Shown here: positions 1-7,553 of the stretch, piece after piece | How positions within the stretch are numbered: position 1 is the stretch's first letter | Layout of the letters: each line of letters begins with the position of its first letter | The notes under the pieces: generated by a model | The model's database searches: none | What the model was told of the DNA's origin: nothing | Seen by the model: only the letters and a program-made list of their open reading frames with translations | Position numbers and translations under genes: made by a program | Assembly: GCA_964648795.1 (NCBI GenBank) | Contig: CAZYMB010000023.1 | Coordinates: 1 to 9,861 of the forward strand | Direction: 5' to 3' | Source of the DNA: JAHDDW01 sp964648795 | GTDB taxonomy: Bacteria > Actinomycetota > Acidimicrobiia > Acidimicrobiales > SZUA-35 | Length of the DNA stretch: 9,861 nucleotides

Positions 1-10
1 TACCAACGCG

Positions 11-15
11 AAGGA
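11..15 (+). promoter_or_regulatory. Ribosome binding site for hsdS
   Basis: The purine-rich AAGGA at 11-15 lies 5 bases ahead of a GTG. The hsdS frame stays open to the left edge of the window, so this site is what decides the GTG at 21 as the start. Confidence 0.6.
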
Positions 16-20
16 AACAC

Positions 21-1127
21 GTGCAGGCAAACTTGCCTTTGAAGCGTTTGGCCGGTGTTATCGCTGGTCAGTCGCCGCCAGGTGATTCAGTCGTGCCTCT
101 GACGAGTAGTCTCTTGCCCTTCATGCAAGGTAATGCTGAGTTCGGAAAGGAACACCCTCAGGCCGGATTTAGCTGCGAGAATCCACCAAAGTTAGCGCAA
201 GAGAGTTCAATACTTCTGTCTGTGAGGGCGCCTGTTGGCGAAATTAATGTTGCTGACAGAGCGTATGGTATCGGTCGGGGTCTTTGCGCTGTTAAGGCTG
301 ACCATAATTCTAGATACGTTTATTACTGTTTAATAGCAGCCAAAGAACAACTGAAGGCGATGTCAACCGGTAGTACCTTCAAAGCCATCACCTCAGAACA
401 ACTAGGGGAGTTAGACTTACCAAACCCCCCGCTTGAAACGCAGAAGAAGATCGCAGACTACCTCGACAAAGAAACCGCCAAAATCGACGCCCTCATCGAA
501 ATGAAGACTGAGATTGCAAACACATGCACCTATCGTTGCAGGGCAGCAAGGCATGGCTGGTTTGAGCAGCTATTTGATGAATTCGGTTCGACGAAGCTGA
601 AATACCTTGTGACGTGCCTGGATGGAAGGCGCGTACCTGTCGCTGCTGAAGATCGTGCGGATATGAAAGGCGAAGTTCCCTACTATGGAGCTAGCGGGGT
701 AGTCGATTATGTAGACCGGCATTTGTTTAACGAAGAGCTGATCCTGCTTGGTGAGGACGGGGCTTCCTTGCTAAATCCTGATTTCAATATTGCCTTTGAG
801 ATATCCGGTCCAGCCTGGGTTAATAACCATGCCCATGTTCTTAGAACTACCAACCACAGAAGGTTTATAGTTGAGTGCTTGTTAGCAATCGATAGGAATG
901 AATATATAGAAGGCGCAACTCGGCCAAAACTCACCCAAGAGAGTATGTCTGGTATTGCAATACCAATGGTTCCAAAAGAGTTGCAAGTTCCGCTAACCGA
1001 AAATTTGGTGAAAGAAATAGATAGGCTCGATTTAGCAAAGTCACTAATAAAGGAACAGGTTGAACTTCTTAAGGTAAGGCGACAGTCATTGATCAGTGAA
1101 GCTGTTTCTCGAGAGTTAACGGGTTGA
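21..1127 (+). CDS. hsdS: Type I restriction-modification specificity subunit HsdS
   Basis: HsdS is the DNA-recognition subunit of a type I restriction-modification complex. It joins two HsdM to make the methyltransferase and additionally two HsdR to make the restriction enzyme. The 368-residue protein shows the standard two-repeat layout. A first target recognition domain covers about residues 5-130, with PFMQGNAEFG and ILLSVRAPVGEIN as typical landmarks. A central helical spacer at about 135-168 begins PPLETQKKIADYLDKE. A second recognition domain at about 190-315 contains DGRRVPV, PYYGASGVVDYVD and LLGEDGA. A distal helix at about 325-366 ends RRQSLISEAVSREL. It is slightly short for the family but looks complete. 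The second domain resembles a recurrent family type, the first is more individual, and the target sequence cannot be read from this. The GTG start is supported by a ribosome binding site. hsdM is expected just upstream, outside the window. A probable HEPN gene follows after 24 bp in the same direction. Confidence 0.94.
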   Translation: MQANLPLKRLAGVIAGQSPPGDSVVPLTSSLLPFMQGNAEFGKEHPQAGFSCENPPKLAQESSILLSVRAPVGEINVADRAYGIGRGLCAVKADHNSRYVYYCLIAAKEQLKAMSTGSTFKAITSEQLGELDLPNPPLETQKKIADYLDKETAKIDALIEMKTEIANTCTYRCRAARHGWFEQLFDEFGSTKLKYLVTCLDGRRVPVAAEDRADMKGEVPYYGASGVVDYVDRHLFNEELILLGEDGASLLNPDFNIAFEISGPAWVNNHAHVLRTTNHRRFIVECLLAIDRNEYIEGATRPKLTQESMSGIAIPMVPKELQVPLTENLVKEIDRLDLAKSLIKEQVELLKVRRQSLISEAVSRELTG

Positions 1128-1140
1128 CTTCAGAATAAGT

Positions 1141-1145
1141 AAGGA
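1141..1145 (+). promoter_or_regulatory. Ribosome binding site for the HEPN-like gene
   Basis: AAGGA sits 6 bases before the ATG at 1152, inside the short gap after hsdS. It supports that start and translation from the hsdS transcript. Confidence 0.55.
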
Positions 1146-1151
1146 ATCTTT

Positions 1152-1937
1152 ATGCAAGACTGCCCGCCAATATCGAACGAAACCTGTGGTGAGACAGGTG
1201 CAATAGTACAAGCACTTTCTTACCTTAACGCACACTACGAAGTCGAGGGGAATTGCAACAGCCAGGTAGCTATCCCAGCCACGTGGCTAGCTCGTTTTGC
1301 CGCAGAGCTAACGGTCCAGGGTGCTTGCATCCTGATCGAGCAGTCACTTAACCAAAAAGTTGAGATACCGGCAGACTTCGATCCAGTGTATAAGATTAAA
1401 AAGCACCATAACTTAGCCAAACATGCTGAAGATTTGTTCGATCTGATTGAGCGATCAAAAGTAAAGAAGGCTAAAAGTCGGTTACCACAGTTCCGTGTTG
1501 ATATCGAAGAAACACTTAAGTCAATACAAAAGTTTGACGAGACAGGACTGAAATTGCGTTATCCGATTGCGCACCACAGTAGTAGACATGAGCCGCTCGA
1601 GGCAGAGTTCGACGAGCATTGTGATTGGGCCTTGCAGTTTCGGCGCTTCATAGCGCTAATCACAGATGAACTAATGTTGCATCAGATTTCAGAGACATGT
1701 CAAGATGCAGTTCGCCACTTAAGGGCGAGCGCCAGCTGCGGACTATGTCTGGGTGATTTCAATATCGTTAAGCCGTGGGTAACGAAAGAGCTATTCGAAA
1801 GTAGGCCTGATTGGAACCAAGACATAACTAATTTTAGAGATTTAGAACCGCTACCGGCACCTCAATATTTAGAACCACATTTTCCGTATGAAGGGTTTGA
1901 GTACGCGCTGGCTTGGGTGCCTTACAGAGACACTTAG
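1152..1937 (+). CDS. Probable HEPN-domain protein within the hsd locus
   Basis: I do not recognise a named family; the HEPN assignment comes from pattern. The 261-residue protein is soluble, with no signal peptide or membrane segment, and looks mostly helical. Residues 81-100 contain KHHNLAKHAEDLFDLIE, resembling the conserved helix of many HEPN proteins in which a Lys-His-Asn/Asp-Leu patch precedes Leu-rich turns. Residues 133-142 read LKLRYPIAHH, giving R136-x4-H141, the spacing of the catalytic Rx4-6H motif of HEPN ribonucleases, in an LRYP setting common in these folds. The C-terminal third (about 180-261) has a single CxxC (C196, C199) and is rich in Pro and aromatic residues; I cannot place it. 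HEPN proteins are frequently RNases in phage defence and toxin-antitoxin systems, and the type I-linked anticodon nucleases PrrC and RloC end in one. Co-direction and a 24-bp gap to hsdS suggest co-transcription. A non-catalytic accessory role is equally possible. Confidence 0.72.
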   Translation: MQDCPPISNETCGETGAIVQALSYLNAHYEVEGNCNSQVAIPATWLARFAAELTVQGACILIEQSLNQKVEIPADFDPVYKIKKHHNLAKHAEDLFDLIERSKVKKAKSRLPQFRVDIEETLKSIQKFDETGLKLRYPIAHHSSRHEPLEAEFDEHCDWALQFRRFIALITDELMLHQISETCQDAVRHLRASASCGLCLGDFNIVKPWVTKELFESRPDWNQDITNFRDLEPLPAPQYLEPHFPYEGFEYALAWVPYRDT

Positions 1938-1959
1938 TGTGTAGCACTAATCCCACACT
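1934..1959. terminator. Possible bidirectional terminator hairpin between convergent genes
   Basis: Two alternative 6-bp perfect stems overlap the two stop codons. TTAGTG (1934-1939) pairs with CACTAA (1945-1950) over a 5-base loop. AGTGTG (1936-1941) pairs with CACACT (1954-1959) over 12 bases. The position between convergent genes is right for a shared terminator, but both stems are AT-rich and neither is followed by a clear T-run, so this is weak. Confidence 0.3.
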
Positions 1960-4900
1960 TGCTTCTCATAAACTTCACGTTGGTCGTCGCTGATTTTGAT
2001 TGTGCGGCCATTTGTTCTTCCGAAGAAGCAAGTGTCTTTGATTTGTTTGCCTGATTTGTCTGCGAATAGTACTTCGGCTTCGACTGGTAGCTTTGAGCCT
2101 TTGACTTGTACTCGGCATACCTCTTTGCCGTCTATCTCAACAATGTCTGAAACTACTAGTGGCATGTTGCCTTGGCCGACTGCGTTCATGGTTAGCTGGG
2201 CTAGGTGCTCGATAAAGCGATCTCTTGGGTCTTTGCCCTCTTTCTTCAACGCTTCATACTCTGCGTCTAGCCCGCAAACTTCTGTAATGTTCTTGCCACC
2301 TACGTTACGCTCCATAACACCAATAAGAAGAGTGCCACCATAAAGTGAGTTCATAAACCCGGCAATAGTTTTAATAACTGCTGTACGTAACGGTTTAAGA
2401 ACTCCACCGCTTGGTTGCCCAGTCTTTACGTCCATAGGAATTTGTAGCGAAGACTTAAACTCAATGTATTGACCCTCGCCCTTAGCAATAAGCTGCTCTA
2501 TAGACAGCTCGCCCTGTGCTTCTACTCGCAACGCTTTCGAGTAAAGCTGATTGAAGTTCTCTTGAAAGACAGTGTCATCTAGATACAGATCTCTCAACTC
2601 GGTGGCTTCCCGGCCATGATCGAGAACCGATTTCTTAATACCATCTTCAAGCAAGCCGTCTACTTCGGCCTCTGTATTGTTGTTAATAGCGTTAAGTAAA
2701 GACTTGTCTTTAGCTAGGCCCTCAAACATCGGCTGCTTAAGCAGAGAACTCTCTGAAAAATCTGTGCCATGTGCTTCGTTAAACTTGGCAAGAATAACCG
2801 AGAGAGCATCTTCGTCGTCATCTGGTAGACCGCCACCAGCAAACAGGGCGCTAACTTCGCCATCTGAACCAGTGAGCGAAGCGCTACCAGCAAAGGTTTC
2901 TCTCAGCTCAAACTTGGTGAGCCGTAGCTCGTCGGATAGATCTAACATGCCACCAGAATTGCTTGAAATCATTTTGCCTAACGCCATGGCAAACCGGTAG
3001 CGACCCTCAAGCTTTGTGTCACCATAAGTGACAACCTGCGATAAATAAGAGTAAGTGCTGATGAACTTCTTAAGCACATCCCGAAAATCGATGGCTTCCG
3101 CCTCATCTAACGCCATAAAGCGTTCATGTGCTGGTGTTAACGCCCCATAGATTCTTTGGTGGTTAGCTTCTTTGTCTCGAAGTAGAAGATCTAAGAACGT
3201 TTCAACCTCTTGGTCATCTATAACTTGGAAAGCTGCAACATCGTTCCAAGTGTCAAACAACCAATTAGGGTCAGACGGGGTAGCCATAGTCCGCTCATAC
3301 CAAGGTTCAAAAGCGTTACGAATATCGTCAGTAGTATTCGCAAAATCCAGCACAAACGTGCCATCCTTGCCCGCCATAGTTCGGTTCAGTCTTGCCAGCG
3401 TCTGCACAGCGGCCAAACCACCAAGCTGCTTATCTACATACATTGCATACAACTTTGGCTGATCAAACCCAGTCTGATACTTCTCAGCAACAACCAAAAT
3501 CTGGAACTCGTCGGTATCGAAACGTTCCTTAGTCTGCGACTCGGGAAAACCATTAGCTTTCGACTCGGTAATATCTTCGCCGTCTTCATCCAGCGAACCA
3601 CTAAACGCCACAAGCGTCTTCAAACTCTTACCATTCTCGGCACAGTATTTATCTAGCGTGCGTTTGAACTTAAGCGCATGCTCACGAGAAGAAGTAACAA
3701 CCATTGCCTTAGCCTGGCCACCAATCTTGTTCTTAACGTTTTCCTCAAAGTGATCTACAATAACCTGCGCCTTCTGCGACAAGTTGCTCTCATGTAGCCT
3801 TGCGAACTTAGCAATAGCTTTGCGAGCCTTAGACGTTTTGTAACGAGGGTCATCGGCAATAGTTTGCTCAACCTCGTAATACTCGTCATAAGTAATGTAG
3901 TTAGCTAGTACATCGTGAATAAAGCCCTCTTCAATAGCTTGACGCATCGAATACAAATGAAACGCCTCAGGCTTACCATGCCCATTCTCTGTACCGAAGA
4001 TCTCTAGCGTCTTAGCCTTAGGGGTAGCAGTAAAGGCAAAGAAACTCATATTGGGCTGCTTGCCACGAGCCTTAACCTCAGCAGCTAACAAATCTTCCAA
4101 ACTTAACTGACCCTCAGCCGGCAGCTCTCCAGCTAAACCAAGCACAGCCTTCATCTCTTTAGCGCTCTCACCAGTCTGCGAAGAATGAGCCTCATCAACC
4201 ACAACCGCATAATTGCGATCCTTAAGCTCGGCTACATGACGCATTACATAAGGAAACTTCTGCAAAGTAGTAATAACAATCTTCGACTGCTCGCCAGTTA
4301 AAGCAGCAGCCAACTGCTTAGAGTCTTCATCTATACGCTGCACAACGCCAGGCACATGCTCAATCGAGCTAATAGTGTCTTGAAGCTGCTTATCTAACAC
4401 CCTGCGGTCGGTAACAACAATTACTTTGTCGAACACCTGGCTAGAACCGTTAAACAAGCTCTTCAACCTGTAGCTAAGCCACGCAATAGTGTTTGACTTA
4501 CCAGAACCAGCTGAATGCTGCACCAAATATGAATGACCCGGGCCATCACGTAATGCTGCTTGAGTTAAGTTTGTGACAGCGTCCCATTGATGAAACCTAG
4601 GAAAGATCAAACTAGGAGCTTCAGGCTTCTTCTTGCCACGCTTAGGCTTCGGCTTGCTAGCAACTATGAAATTCTGCAACAAATCAAGCAGTGAGCTGCG
4701 TTCTAAAACTTCTTCCCACAGATAGCTGGTTCTGTAGCCGTCAGTTGGCGGGTTGCCGGCCGAGCCTTGGTTCCCCATATTGAAAGGCAAAAAGCGAGTC
4801 TTCTTGCCAGCCAACTTAGTTGACATGAAGACTTCTTCAGAATCAACAGCGAAATGAACCACAGAGCGACGTAGTAGGGGATTGCTAGCATCTCGATCTG

Positions 4901-5444
4901 TTGAATACTGCTGGATAGCATTGTTAACGTTCTGGCCAGTCAGAATGTTCTTTAGTTCAACTGTTACTACTGGGATGCCATTGACGAAGGTAGCCAGATC
5001 CAAGCTTTTCTTGCTGTCAGACTCATACATAAGCTGACGAGTGCAAGTAACACGATTGCTCTGATACTTAGCGTTTAAGTCGGGGTTTAAGTCGGCAGCG
5101 GGGCGAAAGTAGGCGAGATCGAATGATAAGTTGTATGAAGTCTCCGCATACGTAATACCGTTGCGCAATACATCAACTGTTCCACGCTTATCTATTTGTT
5201 CACTAAGCCGCGCTTTAAACGCTTGTTGTGCCTCAGCCGGGTCTTGGAAACCTTCACAAAGACGATCCCACTCAGCGCCCTGAGTCTGACCAATGAAAGC
5301 CATAAGTTCGGCAGTATCTAAACCAGTGTCAGCATCTAGATCCTGCGAACCCGCAGGCCCCGGCTTAACAGCATCGAAGCCGCCTTTGGTGGCAAGCCAA
5401 TCAGCAATGTGGTCCTCGAAAGCATTCTCAGATGGGTTAGACAT
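1947..5444 (-). CDS. hsdR: Type I restriction enzyme motor/nuclease subunit HsdR with C-terminal AlbA_2 (Schlafen-like) domain
   Basis: HsdR cleaves unmethylated DNA after ATP-driven translocation. In this 1165-residue protein the N-terminal nuclease (about 1-240) shows the PD-(D/E)xK core as D149 and E163-x-K165. The SF2 motor follows with Walker A SAGSGKS (311-317), DEAH (417-420), TATP (472-475), a motif V region around QTGFDQPKL (657-665) and motif VI QTLARLNR (681-688). A helical region (about 740-980) corresponds to the part that docks on HsdM. Unusually, residues about 983-1160 look like an AlbA_2 divergent domain as in Schlafen and bacterial AlbA-helicase proteins: YIEFKSS (993-999), TIAGFMNSLYGGTLLIGV (1026-1043), an aromatic/Gly FFGRTNGRT near 1140-1148, and a closing EVYEKQVW. 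All catalytic motifs are intact. The ATG is preceded by GAGGAG. The gene converges on the HEPN-like gene with 9 bp between stops and must have its own promoter, so restriction can be regulated apart from modification. Confidence 0.96.
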   Translation of the reverse strand: MSNPSENAFEDHIADWLATKGGFDAVKPGPAGSQDLDADTGLDTAELMAFIGQTQGAEWDRLCEGFQDPAEAQQAFKARLSEQIDKRGTVDVLRNGITYAETSYNLSFDLAYFRPAADLNPDLNAKYQSNRVTCTRQLMYESDSKKSLDLATFVNGIPVVTVELKNILTGQNVNNAIQQYSTDRDASNPLLRRSVVHFAVDSEEVFMSTKLAGKKTRFLPFNMGNQGSAGNPPTDGYRTSYLWEEVLERSSLLDLLQNFIVASKPKPKRGKKKPEAPSLIFPRFHQWDAVTNLTQAALRDGPGHSYLVQHSAGSGKSNTIAWLSYRLKSLFNGSSQVFDKVIVVTDRRVLDKQLQDTISSIEHVPGVVQRIDEDSKQLAAALTGEQSKIVITTLQKFPYVMRHVAELKDRNYAVVVDEAHSSQTGESAKEMKAVLGLAGELPAEGQLSLEDLLAAEVKARGKQPNMSFFAFTATPKAKTLEIFGTENGHGKPEAFHLYSMRQAIEEGFIHDVLANYITYDEYYEVEQTIADDPRYKTSKARKAIAKFARLHESNLSQKAQVIVDHFEENVKNKIGGQAKAMVVTSSREHALKFKRTLDKYCAENGKSLKTLVAFSGSLDEDGEDITESKANGFPESQTKERFDTDEFQILVVAEKYQTGFDQPKLYAMYVDKQLGGLAAVQTLARLNRTMAGKDGTFVLDFANTTDDIRNAFEPWYERTMATPSDPNWLFDTWNDVAAFQVIDDQEVETFLDLLLRDKEANHQRIYGALTPAHERFMALDEAEAIDFRDVLKKFISTYSYLSQVVTYGDTKLEGRYRFAMALGKMISSNSGGMLDLSDELRLTKFELRETFAGSASLTGSDGEVSALFAGGGLPDDDEDALSVILAKFNEAHGTDFSESSLLKQPMFEGLAKDKSLLNAINNNTEAEVDGLLEDGIKKSVLDHGREATELRDLYLDDTVFQENFNQLYSKALRVEAQGELSIEQLIAKGEGQYIEFKSSLQIPMDVKTGQPSGGVLKPLRTAVIKTIAGFMNSLYGGTLLIGVMERNVGGKNITEVCGLDAEYEALKKEGKDPRDRFIEHLAQLTMNAVGQGNMPLVVSDIVEIDGKEVCRVQVKGSKLPVEAEVLFADKSGKQIKDTCFFGRTNGRTIKISDDQREVYEKQVWD

Positions 5445-5449
5445 GGCGG

Positions 5450-5455
5450 CTCCTC
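5450..5455 (-). promoter_or_regulatory. Ribosome binding site for hsdR
   Basis: GAGGAG reads on the minus strand with 5 bases before the ATG at 5444, a near-consensus Shine-Dalgarno that fixes the hsdR start. A TAGAAT on the same strand (5468-5473) could be a -10 element, but I see no convincing -35 partner. Confidence 0.65.
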
Positions 5456-5689
5456 AACTAAGCCACAATTCTAGTAAAGATAAGAGTGTGAGTTTGAAAG
5501 AAAGTAAATCAGCTTGAGGGTAACTGTCCCAAGCATGCATAATCGGCTTGTTTGGCCATCGAGTCTTCGACTTAAGCAATAGTGGTCATACCCACGGAGA
5601 GAGATTAACGCTACTGTCACCAAGGTTGGAAAACCAAACACAGTTGTTGAGTGGCATTGAGCTAAGGTTGCTGGCGATGAGAGGGAAAC
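5456..5689. other. Divergent intergenic region between hsdR and the lipoprotein gene
   Basis: This stretch must contain the promoters for both flanking genes, since they point away from each other. I see no open frame with a ribosome binding site and no recognisable RNA gene. On the plus strand a GAGAGGG (5679-5685) stands 4 bases before the lipoprotein ATG. A short imperfect stem TTGG/CCAA with an AAAA loop lies near 5625-5637 and is too small to interpret. Confidence 0.4.
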
Positions 5690-6394
5690 ATGTTTAGAAA
5701 TCTAATAGTTAAATTTGGAACACTTGTTGTTCTTGCAGTCGTAGCGGCAGCCTGTTCAACATCTGAAGAAGGTTCTGCTACAGCCATTTTAGAAACGACC
5801 GTGCCTGACAACGGCACTGCTGTTACGGAAGCGCCTAGTACTACAGTTCCCGAACCGGTTGTAGAAGAAGTTGCGACACCTGTATTCGAAATCATAGAAA
5901 CTGAGGATGTTTCATTTGCTTTGGCTACCCGACTAACTGTCCGGGCTGTAGTGCCCGAGGGGCCATACACCGAAGCTGGCCTAACGGCAGTTGCCGAGGC
6001 CGTAGTTGCACAAAACCAGGAGTACGACGCTATTTCTATATTCATGTATCGCACAGAAGCAGAAGCGACAGGGGTCGCCACGCTCGGGACAATAGATTGG
6101 GCACCTAACGGGGTATGGGCGGATGCTGGCGAAGATGCACCCAAGCAATTCAGCTTCAACTTTGTTGATGATTTAGAGACAGCAGTAGAAGCGGGCGAAC
6201 AAACAACCGTAACCGACCTAGATAATCAGATTTTTGACCGATTTGATGAATTCCAAGGTGATCTGGTTGACGCTGGACAAGGCGATATTTCAAACGAAGA
6301 AACAGCAGAGTTGCTGGCACCTGAGCTTGGCCTTTCACCTGACGAAATTCTCGAGATAGTCGACAGGGTGTTCGACGAGCGTTTTGTAAACTAG
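5690..6394 (+). CDS. Putative lipoprotein of unknown function
   Basis: The 234-residue product begins with a lipoprotein signal peptide: FRNLIVKFG, a hydrophobic stretch TLVVLAVVAAA (11-21) and the acylated C22 in an Ala-Ala-Ala-Cys lipobox, so it should be anchored on the outer face of the cytoplasmic membrane. Residues 23-65 are a Thr/Pro/Val/Glu linker with two TTVP repeats. A compact domain follows (about 66-160) with alternating beta-like segments RLTVRAVVPEGPYTEAGL, YDAISIFMY and TLGTIDWAPNGVW. The region 176-234 is acidic and helical, ending LSPDEILEIVDRVFDE. I cannot name the family; the middle segment looks like a conserved exported domain of unknown function. The ATG is supported by GAGAGGG just upstream. 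It is divergent from hsdR and its stop overlaps the stop of the next, convergent gene by sharing the bases CTAG. No link to the restriction system is evident. Confidence 0.86.
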   Translation: MFRNLIVKFGTLVVLAVVAAACSTSEEGSATAILETTVPDNGTAVTEAPSTTVPEPVVEEVATPVFEIIETEDVSFALATRLTVRAVVPEGPYTEAGLTAVAEAVVAQNQEYDAISIFMYRTEAEATGVATLGTIDWAPNGVWADAGEDAPKQFSFNFVDDLETAVEAGEQTTVTDLDNQIFDRFDEFQGDLVDAGQGDISNEETAELLAPELGLSPDEILEIVDRVFDERFVN

Positions 6395-6582
6395 TGAACT
6401 AAGTTGAGCAGCTGGTTAGTTTCTTTAGCTTTGTTAGTAGAAGACTCTTTCTTCTTAGCTTTAGCAATAGTTGACTTAGCAATGCCATAAGCAACTAGCA
6501 GATCAAATATAAGGTCATAGCCGGCATCAAGATTTAACTCATCTAACGAGTTCTCAACTTCAGCAATAGTGGGCTTAGCCAT
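6391..6582 (-). CDS. Small orphan protein, possibly a truncated N-terminal domain
   Basis: The 63-residue predicted protein starts MAKPTIAEVENSLDEL, continues with a compact hydrophobic helix pair (DAGYDLIFDLLVAYGIAKSTIA, split by Asp/Gly at 20-21) and ends in a Lys/Asn/Ser-rich tail. It has no signal peptide and no membrane helix. The folded-looking first 40 residues followed by a low-complexity tail suggest either a small helical DNA- or protein-binding module or the leftover N-terminus of a longer gene. I do not recognise it. Support for being real: its upstream region and first codons are conserved in a second, dead copy near 9151-9213, and a TAnnnT box sits 6 bases before the ATG, where a leaderless start would place it. 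There is no Shine-Dalgarno. It converges on the lipoprotein gene with a 4-base overlap. Confidence 0.6.
   Translation of the reverse strand: MAKPTIAEVENSLDELNLDAGYDLIFDLLVAYGIAKSTIAKAKKKESSTNKAKETNQLLNLVH
6554..6578 (-). repeat. Direct repeat copy A (25 bp, identical to 9167-9191)
   Basis: These 25 bases, covering codons 2 to about 10 of the small orphan gene, recur without mismatch at 9167-9191 in the same orientation. Weaker similarity extends to about 6541-6600 versus 9154-9213, including the stretch ahead of the start codon. The copies are about 2.6 kb apart and flank three complete genes. Confidence 0.85.
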
Positions 6583-6588
6583 AAGGCG

Positions 6589-6594
6589 AGTTTA
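6589..6594 (-). promoter_or_regulatory. Possible -10 element for a leaderless transcript
   Basis: TAAACT (minus strand) ends 6 bases before the ATG at 6582. Actinobacterial leaderless genes commonly place a TAnnnT box there, with transcription starting on the A of ATG. The counterpart upstream of the dead copy reads TAAGAT within a shared GTGCTAA context. Confidence 0.35.
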
Positions 6595-6648
6595 GCACCC
6601 GATTGTTGTTGTGTTAGTGGGTTAATTGTTTGTAGTCGTAGCTCGCAA

Positions 6649-7551
6649 CTAAGACTTCTGATCACCCGAAGCAAAGTTTCTAGGTTGTTGTTCAACCCCT
6701 AAGGCCTCGCCAACTTGAACAAGTATCTTCGCTTCTTCTATTGTAATCTGCTGGTCTTTATTGGCAGCTCGATACAAGTCATCAAAATACTGCAAATGCA
6801 AGAACCTGATTTCTCTACTGTCTAACTTTGACGACTTGGCAAGAGCTGTTAAATGTTGTCTTTCTTTGTCTGAAATAACGAGATCATCCAAACATCGATC
6901 AAGCAAATCAAGGTAACCAAAAGCAGACGGATCATAGTTCTTGAATGAAACCTGGTCCATTATCTCGTGTAGAAGTACTGTGTTTTGATCTTTGTTAGCT
7001 GGGAAAGCAGAGCGACGAATTGTATGGGTAGTTGACGCATTAGATGGCGAGAAAAGAACAGGTTTTGTCATTAGAGGGTTGAAATCGAGTCGACCTGTGT
7101 GGAGTAGGCCGGCAGTGGCTCGTGCATCGCTAAGAGCCTGATGTGCTTTTACAAGCGGCACACCGTAAGAGCGGCAGGCCGCACCCAGCTTTTCACCCGT
7201 GTGTCGCAGCGTGTCGACCCCAGTACCTGGGCTCCATCGCAACCTGTTTCTAGAGATCTCGTTGTTCAACATTTTCTCGTCGAACGGGAGGTTGTGTGCC
7301 ACCAGAACTCTTCCGTTCAGCAGGTTGTATAGGTTGCCGGCAATAGCGTCAAAGGTTGGGGCTGTAGAAACCATATCAGCGGTAATCCCATGAATATGAG
7401 TTGGCCCAACATCACAACCAGGGTCTAAGAGGGTGTCCCACTCATCAATAATCTCGAAATTTGAGTTCAACACGACAACAGCTATTTCGACGATTCTGTC
7501 TCTATCGCCAAGTCCAGTCGTTTCATTGTCTACTACTGCGTACTCTCTCAT
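6649..7551 (-). CDS. DEDDh 3'-5' exonuclease with C-terminal TerB-like domain
   Basis: This is a member of the DnaQ/epsilon exonuclease superfamily, which removes nucleotides from 3' ends of DNA or RNA using two metal ions. From the chosen start (300 residues) all five catalytic positions are visible: D8 and E10 in VVDNETTGL, D91 in VAHNLPFDEKML, H137 and D142 in HQALSDARA. The last acidic residue lies 5 after the His, as in DEDDh enzymes. Residues about 155-210 form a linker, and about 215-295 form an acidic helical bundle (YLDLLDRCLDDLVISDKER ... ITIEEAKILVQVGEALGV) resembling the TerB-like domain that actinobacteria often fuse to such exonucleases. The ATG at 7551 is preferred because GAGAG stands 6 bases ahead and it lies 2 bases past the stop of the excalibur gene (TAG-AT-ATG). 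A GTG at 7566, 5 codons earlier and overlapping that gene, is the alternative. The spacing points to translational coupling. Substrate unknown; a repair or RNA-processing role is likely. Confidence 0.93.
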   Translation of the reverse strand: MREYAVVDNETTGLGDRDRIVEIAVVVLNSNFEIIDEWDTLLDPGCDVGPTHIHGITADMVSTAPTFDAIAGNLYNLLNGRVLVAHNLPFDEKMLNNEISRNRLRWSPGTGVDTLRHTGEKLGAACRSYGVPLVKAHQALSDARATAGLLHTGRLDFNPLMTKPVLFSPSNASTTHTIRRSAFPANKDQNTVLLHEIMDQVSFKNYDPSAFGYLDLLDRCLDDLVISDKERQHLTALAKSSKLDSREIRFLHLQYFDDLYRAANKDQQITIEEAKILVQVGEALGVEQQPRNFASGDQKS

Positions 7552-7553
7552 AT

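Noticed and set aside
1..42. A frame open from base 1 to a TGA at 40-42 that might be the tail of hsdM overlapping hsdS.
   Set aside because: Only 13 codons are visible and they have no recognisable HsdM character; other frames are open there too.
5662..6159. A 165-codon open frame antisense to the lipoprotein gene.
   Set aside because: It is Ser/Thr/Ala-rich low complexity, lacks a ribosome binding site, and is the shadow of a gene with a clear signal peptide and lipobox.
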